From assembly GCF_024519725.1 (NCBI RefSeq), contig NZ_JALJRK010000036.1, positions 1 to 59,812 of the forward strand: a stretch of DNA of 59,812 nucleotides, read 5' to 3'. Every line of letters begins with the position of its first letter. The stretch's first letter is position 1. Positions 8,399 through 18,537 of this stretch are shown piece after piece. Position numbers and translations under genes: made by a program. The DNA is from Microvirga sp. Mcv34 (GTDB taxonomy: Bacteria; Pseudomonadota; Alphaproteobacteria; Rhizobiales; Beijerinckiaceae). The notes beneath the pieces were generated by a model. It saw only the letters and a program-made list of their open reading frames with translations, was not told the origin of the DNA and searched no databases.

Positions 8399-9468
8399 TG
8401 AAAGCCGAACCTGCTTCCCCCGTCCTGCTCACAGGTGACTCCTATACGCGTGGGCGGATGCAGGCGCTCTGCGGAGAGCCACTGGTCGCGGCCGTGCAGA
8501 ACGCCATCGATACTCGCCTGGCGCAGGCGGGAGCCCTGTTGGAGAAGGCAACCATACGGTCCTTTCTCGATGAGCAGGCGCGCCTGCTTGACATTCTGGA
8601 CCCGGAATCCGCCGCTGAGGTGCGTGGCATTGCGGACGGGTTCGGGCGCAGCTTCGTATCCGTTCTCGCTTATCTGCATTTAGGGCTTGTTGCCGATCTG
8701 GCGGTGGATGGCTGTTCCGCCTGGGGGTGGGGCGCGTCGCCTGCGCATAAGCCTGTCCTGGTCAAGAACCGCGACTATCGCGGCGAACATGCTCTGCTGC
8801 AAAGGGTCTTTCTCCATCGAGATCCTGAGCGGCCCGGCAGGGCCATCCTCTGTGTCGGGAGTCTCGGCAGTCCTGGGGCATTCTCCAGCGGCATGAACGC
8901 CCATGGCCTTGCCCTCGTGGATACCCATGTCGCAACGCGCGATCACGGCCCGGGACTCCTACGCTACTTCCTCATGACCCGCCTTCTCTGGAACTGCGAT
9001 TCCATTGAGGAGGCACTGGAACTCATTGCGAAGACCCCACATGCCGGCGGGGGAACGATCATCATGACGGATGCGTCGGGGGATTGCGCGGCCGTCGAAC
9101 TGGGACACACGGCCTTTTCCATCGAGACCGGTCCCTATGTGGTGCGGACGAACCACTTCATGTCTTCCGCATGCGCTCCCTCGTGGCTTCCAGCGGCGAG
9201 CGATCCGATGGCGGCCAGTACGGAGGGGCGCTACGCACGGCTCAAGGCGTGGCTCTCAGGCCGGGATGACGGCCCGTCGCTCCCGGAGATTGCCGCGCTC
9301 ATGGGATCTCACGCCGAGAACGGTCAGGAAGCCTTGTGCCGTCACGGCGAGGATGGCGATGCGCGGACCATCTCCTGCTCCATATTTGCACCGGCCGAGC
9401 TTCGCCTCTACTTTTCATCCCGTGAACCCTGTGCCGGCCAGTGGAGTTCCTTCGAGTGCCGGCCCTAG
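8398..9468 (+). CDS. C45-family Ntn-hydrolase (acyl-CoA:6-APA acyltransferase-like)
   Basis: A 356-residue protein from ATG 8398; an overlapping GTG at 8395 is an alternative. Family C45 enzymes are autoproteolytic N-terminal nucleophile hydrolases or acyltransferases that cleave or exchange amide-linked acyl groups. The nucleophile is expected at Cys106 in DGCSAWGW, followed by the typical LVKNRDYRGEH and then GMNAHGLALVDTH. GGTIIMTDASGDCAAVEL and YVVRTNHF further match the family. There is no signal peptide, so it acts in the cytosol on imported substrate. Its coupling to the ABC importer suggests it deacylates or hydrolyses the imported compound. The stop TAG lies within a repeat (9465-9570), so the very C-terminus may be repeat-derived. 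Confidence 0.82.
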   Translation: MKAEPASPVLLTGDSYTRGRMQALCGEPLVAAVQNAIDTRLAQAGALLEKATIRSFLDEQARLLDILDPESAAEVRGIADGFGRSFVSVLAYLHLGLVADLAVDGCSAWGWGASPAHKPVLVKNRDYRGEHALLQRVFLHRDPERPGRAILCVGSLGSPGAFSSGMNAHGLALVDTHVATRDHGPGLLRYFLMTRLLWNCDSIEEALELIAKTPHAGGGTIIMTDASGDCAAVELGHTAFSIETGPYVVRTNHFMSSACAPSWLPAASDPMAASTEGRYARLKAWLSGRDDGPSLPEIAALMGSHAENGQEALCRHGEDGDARTISCSIFAPAELRLYFSSREPCAGQWSSFECRP

Positions 9469-9570
9469 AGCGGTTTGCGGTTCGCCAGAACCGCAAACCG
9501 CTCCGGATTCCTTTATTTGTCCGCCTTTTCGGACGGCGAACCGGGTCCACTTCGCCTGAAAAGGCTCTAG
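9465..9570 (+). repeat. CTAGAGC-type intergenic repeat with terminator-like hairpin
   Basis: A ~105-bp element that starts CTAGAGC and ends GCTCTAG. It contains a perfect 15-bp inverted repeat (9469-9483 with 9488-9502, 4-base loop) that can act as a terminator. Its right half, GACGGCGAACCGGGTCCAC onward, is closely matched at 18986-19082. The upstream gene uses the TAG of CTAGAGC as its stop codon. Confidence 0.75.
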
Positions 9571-9585
9571 CCTGGATGGAACAGT

Positions 9586-10569
9586 GTGGCTTACGAAGCA
9601 GGTCTGATCGGCGAGCACGCCTCGATCCTCGAAGTCAGACGCCTTATCGAACGCGTGGCAAGGAGCGCGGCGCGTGCCGTCCTCATCTACGGTGAAACCG
9701 GCACCGGAAAGGGCTTGATCGCCCGTCTCGTGCACCAGCAGTCGCCCCGGAGCACGCAGGAGTTCATCGACGTCAATTGCGCCGCCATTCCCGACCAGCT
9801 GCTCGAATCCGAGCTGTTCGGGCATGAGAAGGGGGCCTTCACCGGAGCCATTTCCCGCAAGCCTGGATTGATCGAGGCTGCGAATGGCGGGTCGATCTTT
9901 CTCGACGAGATCCGCGACATGAACCTCGTCATGCAGGCGAAACTGCTGACCGTTCTCGACACGCAGCGCTTGCGCCGCGTGGGGGCCATCGATCCGGTCG
10001 AGGTCGATGTGCGCTTCATCGCCGCCACGAACCGCATTCTCCTGTCGGAGGTGAATGCAGGGCGGTTCCGCGAGGACCTTTATTACCGGCTGCAAGTGGT
10101 CGCCATCAATGTGCCGCCCCTGCGGGAACGGGGAGACGATATCTTCGTCCTCACCGAGCATTTCCTCCGCCGTCTCAGCAGCCGCTACGGGCGTGTCATT
10201 CGGGGGCTGGACAATGACGTGATCGATGTTTTCCGGCGCTACCGCTGGCCCGGCAACGTGCGCGAACTGGAAAACCTGCTCGAGCGCATCTTCATTCTCG
10301 AGGATGAGAACACGATCATGCTCAAGCATTTACCTGTCCGCATCCTGCGCGACATCAAGGAAGGCGAAAAGGCCGGGCAACTTTCCGAGATCGGGGAGAC
10401 GATCGCGAAGGGGAATGTCGATTATTACGAGGCGACCACGGCGTTTCAGATCAAGCTCATCCGCCAAACGCTGGCAGCCACCAACGGCAGCCTGACCGAA
10501 GCGGCGGCGCGCTTAGGCCTCTCCCGTCATGCTCTCCGGCACCAGATGCTGAAGCTCGACATGACCTGA
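9586..10569 (+). CDS. sigma-54-dependent activator, AAA+ and Fis domains only
   Basis: A 327-residue bacterial enhancer-binding protein from a GTG start at 9586. The AAA+ core has Walker A GETGTGKG (about residues 36-43), the sigma-54-contacting GAFTGA loop (84-89), Walker B GGSIFLDE (about 101-108), an arginine-finger region REDLYYRL, and WPGNVRELEN. A C-terminal Fis-type HTH (TEAAARLGLSRHALRHQML) binds enhancer DNA. There is no N-terminal receiver, GAF or PAS domain, as in PspF, so control must come from a partner protein or from expression level. It sits between two operons that each have an excellent sigma-54 promoter and is the likely activator of both. Confidence 0.9.
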   Translation: MAYEAGLIGEHASILEVRRLIERVARSAARAVLIYGETGTGKGLIARLVHQQSPRSTQEFIDVNCAAIPDQLLESELFGHEKGAFTGAISRKPGLIEAANGGSIFLDEIRDMNLVMQAKLLTVLDTQRLRRVGAIDPVEVDVRFIAATNRILLSEVNAGRFREDLYYRLQVVAINVPPLRERGDDIFVLTEHFLRRLSSRYGRVIRGLDNDVIDVFRRYRWPGNVRELENLLERIFILEDENTIMLKHLPVRILRDIKEGEKAGQLSEIGETIAKGNVDYYEATTAFQIKLIRQTLAATNGSLTEAAARLGLSRHALRHQMLKLDMT

Positions 10570-10627
10570 ATGCGCGCATCCCGCGCGTCCATGCGTGGAA
10601 GTCGCCAATACTGAGAGGCGAGGGTCG

Positions 10628-10645
10628 TGGCTTGTCGCGAAGCCA
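10628..10645 (+). promoter_or_regulatory. dyad upstream of P2, candidate enhancer site
   Basis: TGGCTT and AAGCCA form a perfect 6-bp dyad around GTCGCG, centred about 70 bp upstream of the -12 element of P2. A second, outer pair AATACT/AGTATT flanks it. The position suits a Fis-type activator dimer. A matching copy was not found upstream of P1, so the assignment is tentative. Confidence 0.4.
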
Positions 10646-10692
10646 TAGTATTTTGTGTTGTTCTGCAATGACTTGCTTTCCTTTTTGTCAGT

Positions 10693-10708
10693 TGGCATGA
10701 CCCTTGCT
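10693..10708 (+). promoter_or_regulatory. sigma-54 (RpoN) promoter P2
   Basis: TTGGCATGACCCTTGCTT contains GG and GC separated by exactly 10 bases and closely follows the RpoN consensus. It lies about 46 bp upstream of the atuA-like start and downstream of the activator gene. With P1 at 2861 it makes a two-promoter sigma-54 regulon within 8 kb. Confidence 0.87.
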
Positions 10709-10753
10709 TATTCCTGGTCGTCACGCTGTGACGCACACCGGAGAACGCCTGTC

Positions 10754-12112
10754 ATGCCGTCCATAAAAATTATTTGCCCGAATGGTCATTTGGGCTTCGC
10801 CCCTCTCAAGCCCGATAGCTTCCAGCGTGGTGTGGCGGCAGGGCCGGATTTCATCGCCGCCGATTCCGGAAGCGACGATATCGGTCCGGTTCCTCTCGGA
10901 ACCGATACATCCACATCGCCCGAGGCCTGGCAGCGTCAGGATCTCGAAGCCATGCTTCTGGCCGCGCGCCGGATCGACGTGCCGATGGTCATCGGATCCG
11001 CCGGCGATACGGGCACGAACAGCCGGGTCGACCGTTATGTGGCAATCATCAAGGAGCTTGCGAAGAAGCACAATCTTGCGCCCTTCAAGCTCGGTTACTT
11101 CTACTCCGAGGTCGACAAGGAGCGGGTGCGCAAGGCCATCGGAAGCGACGAGCCGGTGCTCGGCCTCGACGGACGCAACGCCCTCTCTGAGGCCGAACTC
11201 GACGCGACGGACCGCATCGTCGCCATGGCCGGCATTCATCCCTACCGCAAGCTTCTGGAAGAGGGCTGCGACGTCATCATCGGGGGCCGCTCGAGCGACT
11301 GCGCAGTCTTCGCCGCGCCCGCCCTACATCGCGGCACGAGCGAGGCCGACGCTTACTACCTCGGCAAGGTTCTCGAATGCGCTTCCTTCTGCGCCGAGCC
11401 CTATGGCGCGAAGGAAACCGTTCTCGGCGCCGTGAACGGCAGCGGCGTGACCGTGACGGCCATGCACCCCGACCAGCGCTGCACCATCGCCTCGGTCGCG
11501 GGCCATGCGATGTACGAGCGCTCGAATCCCTACGACGAGTTCGTCGCAGGCGGACGCCTCGACATGCGGGATTGTCATTACGAGCAGATCGACCCGCGCA
11601 CGACCCTCGTCACCGGGCAAAAGTTCGTTCCGGCCGAGCGAATCCGCGTGAAGCTCGAAGGCGCGGGTAAGGTCGGCGAGCGCTTCATCGGCATCGCCTC
11701 GGTCCGCGATCCCTATACCATCGCCCATATCGACGATGTCATCGCGTGGGCGAAGGCGCAGGTCGTCGAGCGCTTCGGCCAGACAGGCTACGAGCTGCAC
11801 TATGGCGTCTACGGCAAGAACGGCGTGATGGGCGATCTCGAGCCGGTCAAGACTCCGGCTCACGAGCTTTGCATCATCGTGCAGGGCGTCGCCTCGACGG
11901 AGGAAATGGCGGAGGAAGTCTGCATGACCGGTACGCGCCAGCTCTTCTACGCACGCCTGCCCGAGGTGAAGGGCACAGCCGGCGGCGTCGCCTTCGTGCT
12001 GGACGAAGTCCTGAAGGCATCCCCTGCCTATCGCTGGACCCTCAATCACACGCTGGCCGTCGACGATCCGCTCGAACTCTTCCCGACCCACACCGTCACC
12101 GTCGGCGCCTGA
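10754..12112 (+). CDS. AtuA-family (DUF1446) protein
   Basis: A 452-residue protein starting at ATG 10754. The longer in-frame extension upstream covers the sigma-54 promoter and is therefore not translated from it. Visible family features are IGSAGDTGTNSRVD near residue 80, CDVIIGGRSSDCAVFAAPA at about 175, YLGKVLECASFCAEPYG, and a C-terminal LNHTLAVDDPLELFPTH. AtuA was named from acyclic terpene (citronellol) utilisation in Pseudomonas, but most members have unknown reactions. Here it pairs with a DUF4387 gene 11 bp downstream, a common split version of longer AtuA proteins. The linked importer and hydrolase suggest a catabolic role on a non-terpene substrate. Confidence 0.85.
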   Translation: MPSIKIICPNGHLGFAPLKPDSFQRGVAAGPDFIAADSGSDDIGPVPLGTDTSTSPEAWQRQDLEAMLLAARRIDVPMVIGSAGDTGTNSRVDRYVAIIKELAKKHNLAPFKLGYFYSEVDKERVRKAIGSDEPVLGLDGRNALSEAELDATDRIVAMAGIHPYRKLLEEGCDVIIGGRSSDCAVFAAPALHRGTSEADAYYLGKVLECASFCAEPYGAKETVLGAVNGSGVTVTAMHPDQRCTIASVAGHAMYERSNPYDEFVAGGRLDMRDCHYEQIDPRTTLVTGQKFVPAERIRVKLEGAGKVGERFIGIASVRDPYTIAHIDDVIAWAKAQVVERFGQTGYELHYGVYGKNGVMGDLEPVKTPAHELCIIVQGVASTEEMAEEVCMTGTRQLFYARLPEVKGTAGGVAFVLDEVLKASPAYRWTLNHTLAVDDPLELFPTHTVTVGA

Positions 12113-12123
12113 GGACATCCATC

Positions 12124-12438
12124 ATGAAAAAGCTGTCAGACCTCGCGAAGACCATTCGCAGTAAAAACGCCGGCGTCGACAAGATCACGTTCGACATCAT
12201 CTTCACGGACCGAGGCATCTATGAGAAGGTTCTGCGGAGCAAGGCTCTCACGCCTGCGACCGTGGCCAAGCTCTATGCGATCGACGAAAGCCGCATCGCC
12301 GATTTCGTCGAATACGATCCGGCCTGCGCCATCAAGTTCACAATCTTCCGACTCCGTCCGAGCGGCAGCGCCGGCGACTCGGATATCTTCGGGGCGCAAC
12401 AATACGCTCCGCTGCTGGATGTGCAGGTCGATATCTAG
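12124..12438 (+). CDS. DUF4387 protein, AtuA partner
   Basis: A 104-residue protein that begins MKKLSDLAKTIRSKNAG and contains ITFDIIFTDRGIYEKVLRS and FRLRPSGSAGDSDIFGAQQY, all typical of DUF4387. In other genomes this domain is fused to or adjacent to AtuA, and the two are inferred to form one enzyme. The gene follows atuA by 11 bp and is the last in its operon, directly ahead of a strong terminator. No membrane or export signal is present. The reaction is unknown. Confidence 0.85.
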   Translation: MKKLSDLAKTIRSKNAGVDKITFDIIFTDRGIYEKVLRSKALTPATVAKLYAIDESRIADFVEYDPACAIKFTIFRLRPSGSAGDSDIFGAQQYAPLLDVQVDI

Positions 12439-12475
12439 AATTCTTCGCGAAGAAGCATGTGATCTTATGAGGTGA

Positions 12476-12511
12476 GCGGCAGGCTGGATCTCGACCAGCC
12501 TGCCGCTTTTT
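12476..12511 (+). terminator. Rho-independent terminator of the atuA operon
   Basis: A perfect 12-bp GC-rich inverted repeat (12476-12487 with 12495-12506) with a 7-base loop, followed by TTTTT. It is the strongest intrinsic terminator in the window and closes the module. Confidence 0.92.
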
Positions 12512-12513
12512 CA

Positions 12514-12717
12514 AAGCCGCATGATGATATGGTCGCCCTCATCGATCCAAGCCGGATTGCTCAATTCCAGCGATGTGGTGAACACCTGTCCTGGACGACG
12601 GCCAAGGCTTTCAACATCTGATCTGAGTTGCCGGGTGCCCCAAGAAAGTGCTACGAAGGGGCATTGAGGCAAACGCAAAAAGCCTTTATTTATCAAAACT
12701 TGGCAAGCGTGGCGGTT
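12514..12717. other. gene-free stretch between module and right tRNA repeat
   Basis: About 200 bp plus flanks without a convincing gene. A minus-strand frame ends at 12511 with a strand-like tail (VFTTSLELSNPAWIDEGDHI) that could be the remnant of a lost coding sequence, but its start lies inside the tRNA-like repeat and no family is recognised. Confidence 0.35.
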
Positions 12718-12737
12718 GAATCCCTCCATCTCCGCCA
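12718..12737 (+). repeat. right direct repeat: displaced tRNA-Ser 3' end (putative att)
   Basis: This copy of the last 20 bases of tRNA-Ser(GCU) is 19/20 identical and includes the CCA. No acceptor-stem partner (GGAGATG) is found within 100 bp upstream, so it is not a whole tRNA. It marks the probable right end of a 10.1-kb islet that starts at 2617. Confidence 0.6.
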
Positions 12738-12830
12738 TTTCCTCATTCGCCTGACGATCTTCGGCTGTCCTCGGGGCTTCGACCTGTGGTACGAGCCCGA
12801 CCTGTGATCGGGCATGAGGAGAAGCGCATC

Positions 12831-13184
12831 GTGACAGACATTCGGCGGATCGGCGTTGCGGCGCGCTACAGCGACCTCGTGATCCAAAACGGGACGGCCT
12901 ATTTTTCGGGCTACGTGCCCGAGACGACCCTGGGTCTGTCGGCGGGGGAGCAGACCCGGGACATCCTGGGACAGATCGAGCAATCCCTTGGGGAGATCGG
13001 CAGCGACAAGTCCAGGATCCTCCAGGCGACGATCTGGCTCGCGGATATCGCTTTCTACGATGAAATGAACGCGATCTGGGACGCCTGGGTCGTTCCCGGC
13101 CAAGCGCCGGCGCGTGCCTGCGTCGAATCCAAGCTGGCCGACCCGGATTACAAGCTCGAGATCCAGGTCGTCGCCGCGCTTTGA
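12831..13184 (+). CDS. RidA/YjgF family protein
   Basis: A 117-residue protein. The GTG at 12831 follows AGGAG by about 9 bases; the longer upstream ATG lacks a site. RidA-family features are the opening IRRIGVAARYSDLVIQNGTAYFSGYVPE, the helix QTRDILGQIEQSLGEIGSD, and ARACVESKLADPDYKLEIQVVA at the end. The classic catalytic Arg is represented by the R of PARACVES. RidA hydrolyses reactive enamine/imine intermediates of amino acid metabolism; other members have different ligands. It is separated from the upstream operon by the terminator and the tRNA-like repeat. Confidence 0.9.
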   Translation: MTDIRRIGVAARYSDLVIQNGTAYFSGYVPETTLGLSAGEQTRDILGQIEQSLGEIGSDKSRILQATIWLADIAFYDEMNAIWDAWVVPGQAPARACVESKLADPDYKLEIQVVAAL

Positions 13185-13188
13185 GGTA

Positions 13189-13992
13189 TTAAGCCTTGAC
13201 CCGCTTCGCCTGGGCGTCCGATTTCGCGAGCGCTCCCAGGCGCTTGCGCTCATAGTGCTTCGCTAGGCGCAGGTGACGCCACGTGGCGTAGTTCATGGAG
13301 ATCAAGAAGCCATAGGTGCCGCGCAGGAAGTGCAGTCGGCCGAAATAGACCTTCAGGAACGCCGCGGGAAATTCGAAATAGACCCGCCATGTGGGGATCG
13401 AGACCCCCCTCACCTCAAGGTCGACAGCCTGCTGATCAGCGTAGCTGTTGAGCTTGGCCAACTGATCGCCGAGGGACCGGACGGACCGGTGGTGCACGAG
13501 GCCCTTCAGCTTGCCTACCTTAGTCTTCGGCTTCAGATCGACCCGGTCATGGACGAGCGATGACGAGTACCGGCCGGCGTCCCGGCGATAGAGCCGGACG
13601 GGTGCGATCCGGTAGGCCAGCGGATGGGGCGCGGCCTCGCCCGGATAGGTCTCGGCGATGCGGATCCCATAGGCCTGGCAGGATGGCTCTCCCTGGGCGA
13701 ACAACCGTCGGATCTCGGCCAGCAACTCCGGCGAGACCTCCTCATCCGCGTCGAGATTCAGCAGCCAATCGTGTCGGCACTGGTCCTCCGCGAAGCGCTT
13801 CTGAAGCCCATAGCCGGGCCATGGGTTGAAGATCACCCGGGCACCGAGCTCCTGGGCCACCGCCTGGGTTCCATCCGTCGAGCCTGAATCGACCACGACG
13901 ATATCGTCCGTCAGGCCTCGGACGGCGCGGATGGTCGCCCCGATACGGTCGGCCTCGTTCTTGGCAATGATGAAAACGGAAACAGGAAGCAT
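13189..13992 (-). CDS. family 2 glycosyltransferase (WaaE/KdtX-like)
   Basis: A 267-residue GT-A fold enzyme. The start MLPVSVFIIAKNEADRIGAT is followed by the nucleotide-sugar-binding strand DDIVVVDSGSTDGT and the metal-binding LLNLDADEEVSPEL. The C-terminal helical part (HFLRGTYGFLISMNYATWRHLRLAKHYE) is like lipopolysaccharide core or capsule glucosyltransferases of the WaaE type. There is no signal peptide; such enzymes act at the cytoplasmic face of the inner membrane. It converges with the RidA gene (4-bp gap). No ribosome site is obvious, and a repeat fragment (13994-14040) abuts the start. Confidence 0.85.
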   Translation of the reverse strand: MLPVSVFIIAKNEADRIGATIRAVRGLTDDIVVVDSGSTDGTQAVAQELGARVIFNPWPGYGLQKRFAEDQCRHDWLLNLDADEEVSPELLAEIRRLFAQGEPSCQAYGIRIAETYPGEAAPHPLAYRIAPVRLYRRDAGRYSSSLVHDRVDLKPKTKVGKLKGLVHHRSVRSLGDQLAKLNSYADQQAVDLEVRGVSIPTWRVYFEFPAAFLKVYFGRLHFLRGTYGFLISMNYATWRHLRLAKHYERKRLGALAKSDAQAKRVKA

Positions 13993-13993
13993 G

Positions 13994-14040
13994 GCACCGG
14001 GTGCCTAGCGCATCGTGCGAGCAAGTGGAACCGGTTTTTC
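13994..14040. repeat. fragment of GCATCGTGCG-type palindromic repeat
   Basis: GCGCATCGTGCG followed by AAGTGGAACCGGTTTTT matches the first arm of the repeat at 20384-20432. Only one arm is recognisable here. It touches the start of the glycosyltransferase gene. Confidence 0.5.
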
Positions 14041-14055
14041 GCCGGCTGCCCCGCG

Positions 14056-14670
14056 TCAGGCCGCGATCGGCAGTCCTTCAGCCTGCAGAGCCCTCCTGAC
14101 CATCTCGCGATCCGAGATCCGCCACATGTACTCTAGGACCGCCGCATGACCGGTCAGTTCAATCCTGTGGAAGCGAGCCCATTTCAGGACGGTGAAACAA
14201 TAGGCATCGGCCACCGTAAACTGCTGGCCGGCCAGGTAGGACTGCCCTCGAAGGCATTGATCCAAGAAGGAGATCCGCTTCTGGAGACGGCGGACAGCAA
14301 GCTCTCGGGCTTGGGGAAGCACTGGCGCCTCCCAGAGCGGATCAAACCCTTTGTGAAGCTCCGCGCCGGTGAAGTCGAGCCATTCCTTCACCCGGTAGCG
14401 TTCCCAGGAACCGAGATCTGGGAGGAGCTGGGCCGACGGCGCTTGGTCCGCAAGGTATTCCAGAATGACCGGAACCTCGGCCAAGATCTCACCATGTTGC
14501 AGAACCAGAGCAGGAACATGACCTTTGGGGTTGATCTGGATGAAGTCACGCCCCGATGCCGTCGTTTTCGTCTTCAGATCGACCTTGTCGTATTCGATAT
14601 CCAGACCGGCTTCGAAAGCGGTGATACGCGCGGCAAGCGAACTGGCCCCAGGAGTATAATATAGCTTCAT
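14056..14670 (-). CDS. glutathione S-transferase, beta-class-like
   Basis: A 204-residue protein with an N-terminal thioredoxin fold (MKLYYTPGASSLAARITAFE, then NPKGHVPALVL with cis-Pro and EVPVILEYLADQ) and an all-helical C-terminal domain (FTVADAYCFTVLKWARFH). It closely resembles E. coli GstA, but the usual catalytic Cys10 in PGACSLA is Ser10 here (PGASSLA). Conjugation of electrophiles to glutathione is the family role. The Cys-to-Ser change suggests altered chemistry, as in GSTs that use Ser or Tyr. It is a monocistronic gene on the minus strand. Confidence 0.92.
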   Translation of the reverse strand: MKLYYTPGASSLAARITAFEAGLDIEYDKVDLKTKTTASGRDFIQINPKGHVPALVLQHGEILAEVPVILEYLADQAPSAQLLPDLGSWERYRVKEWLDFTGAELHKGFDPLWEAPVLPQARELAVRRLQKRISFLDQCLRGQSYLAGQQFTVADAYCFTVLKWARFHRIELTGHAAVLEYMWRISDREMVRRALQAEGLPIAA

Positions 14671-14852
14671 CAGATTCCACGCCTTCGGTAATGTATATAC
14701 TTATAACGTTACTGCGTGGCTTATTACTATGTCACATGCTGACCTGTTCAAGGCATCCATAGCCGCCTAATCCATTATTCCTTCGTGCCGGTAGAACGGC
14801 GACCGCCGTGGCTTGGGCGCCTGTCTGATGCGAACTTGGTCTGCGAGGCGTG

Positions 14853-15662
14853 CTAGAGCAGCTCTCCCGCGCGAGTCCGGCTCGGCAGGGCGGTACCAAG
14901 CCGTTTGCGCACGCGCAATTCCGCCAGAAGCGGAAAATGATCCGATGCCACGCGGGTCATCGGATTCCGTACCGGACCGGCATCGACCACTTCGATGGAT
15001 TTCGTCACGAAAACATGGTCGAGGCGCAGGACGGGCGCCCGCGTGTGGAATGTCGGCTGCGGCTCTCCGAAGGAATTGGACAATTGGGCGTCCTGCATCC
15101 GGTTCGCGATGAGACGGTAGGAGCGCGAGTAAGGCGGCGCGTTGAAATCGCCCAGCAGAATCGCCGGGTCGCCGCAATCGGGGTGGCCGATCCAATCGGG
15201 CCCGATCAGGGCGGCCGCCTGAGTCCGCCGCTCCCCCGAGCGCAGGGAGAGATGGGCGTTGACCACCTGGACCGTCTGGCCGTCAATCTCGACGGAAACC
15301 CAGAGGGCGCTGCGCTTCTCGAAGGATGGCCTTGTCGATTGCGTGGGAAGGCGGCCCGACTGCACGATCCTCGAGGCATGGCGGGTCAGGACCGCGATGC
15401 CGTATTGCTCGCCGAGGATTCGGATTGTGGGCTGGAAGTGAAGGTCCATGCCGAGCCGGGAAGCCACAGCCGCCGCCTGATCGATCTCCCCGGCCCGCAC
15501 ACGCCCGACCCTGACCTCCTGCAACGCGACGATATCGGGATCGCAGGACGCGATGACATCCGCGATCCGTTGCGGTGAGATCTTCCTGTCCGTGCCGAGC
15601 CAGCGATGGACATTATAGGTGAGGATCCGAAGGGTTGGCCCCTGTTTGTCGCTATGCTTCAA
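14853..15662 (-). CDS. endonuclease/exonuclease/phosphatase (EEP) family hydrolase
   Basis: A 269-residue metal-dependent phosphoesterase. In order: LRILTYNVHRWLG (Asn), IVALQEVRVGRV (the metal-binding Glu), VQVVNAHLSLRSGERRTQ (His), AILLGDFNAPPYS (GDFN, catalytic Asp/Asn), and DHVFVTK and VASDHFPLLAEL (SDH with the terminal catalytic His). All catalytic residues of the EEP fold are present. Members range from DNA-repair nucleases to phospholipases, and the exact substrate is open. There is no signal peptide. The gene is divergent from copA. Confidence 0.88.
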   Translation of the reverse strand: MKHSDKQGPTLRILTYNVHRWLGTDRKISPQRIADVIASCDPDIVALQEVRVGRVRAGEIDQAAAVASRLGMDLHFQPTIRILGEQYGIAVLTRHASRIVQSGRLPTQSTRPSFEKRSALWVSVEIDGQTVQVVNAHLSLRSGERRTQAAALIGPDWIGHPDCGDPAILLGDFNAPPYSRSYRLIANRMQDAQLSNSFGEPQPTFHTRAPVLRLDHVFVTKSIEVVDAGPVRNPMTRVASDHFPLLAELRVRKRLGTALPSRTRAGELL

Positions 15663-15949
15663 AGGTCGGCACCGGCTCGATGTTCGTTACAGGTCAGAAT
15701 AGCGCGTCAGTCGCCGAAGCGGAACGTCGCCTCCGCCACCTAGGTGGCAAACGTGTCGGATCAATGACCCAAGTTCAAGCATGGTTCCCTAGCCAAGCCT
15801 TGCCTCTCCGAGCCTGACAGAAGGCAAAACCAGGACGAGCCATTCTTCATCCCGGCTTGGCCTGCCCTGTCCAGAGATGGTCCGCAGCGGACGAAGCTTC
15901 CTTCGTGTGCTTACGGACGGGATCTCAAAAGCCGCGTTTTCGAACCCGC
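15663..15949. other. intergenic stretch before copA
   Basis: No gene is supported here. The frames in this stretch lack start signals and family features. The right end holds the copA promoter (15950-15980). Confidence 0.5.
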
Positions 15950-15980
15950 TTGACCTTCCCATGATTGGAAGGACTAAACC
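15950..15980 (+). promoter_or_regulatory. CueR-type copper promoter of copA
   Basis: TTGACC is the -35 and TAAACC the -10, separated by 19 bp, the stretched spacing of MerR-family promoters. Between them lies the dyad ACCTTCC-CATGATT-GGAAGG, the classic CueR operator. Copper-bound CueR (encoded at 18534-18989) would untwist it to activate copA. Confidence 0.88.
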
Positions 15981-16011
15981 CTCTTCCCATATGAGGATCA
16001 GGAGTTTCACC

Positions 16012-18533
<2,522 letters not shown>

Positions 18534-18537
<4 letters not shown>

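Noticed and set aside
12660..12737. Second tRNA-Ser gene
   Set aside because: Only the 3' ~20 bases match. There is no acceptor 5' strand, D-arm or anticodon stem upstream; it is a fragment.
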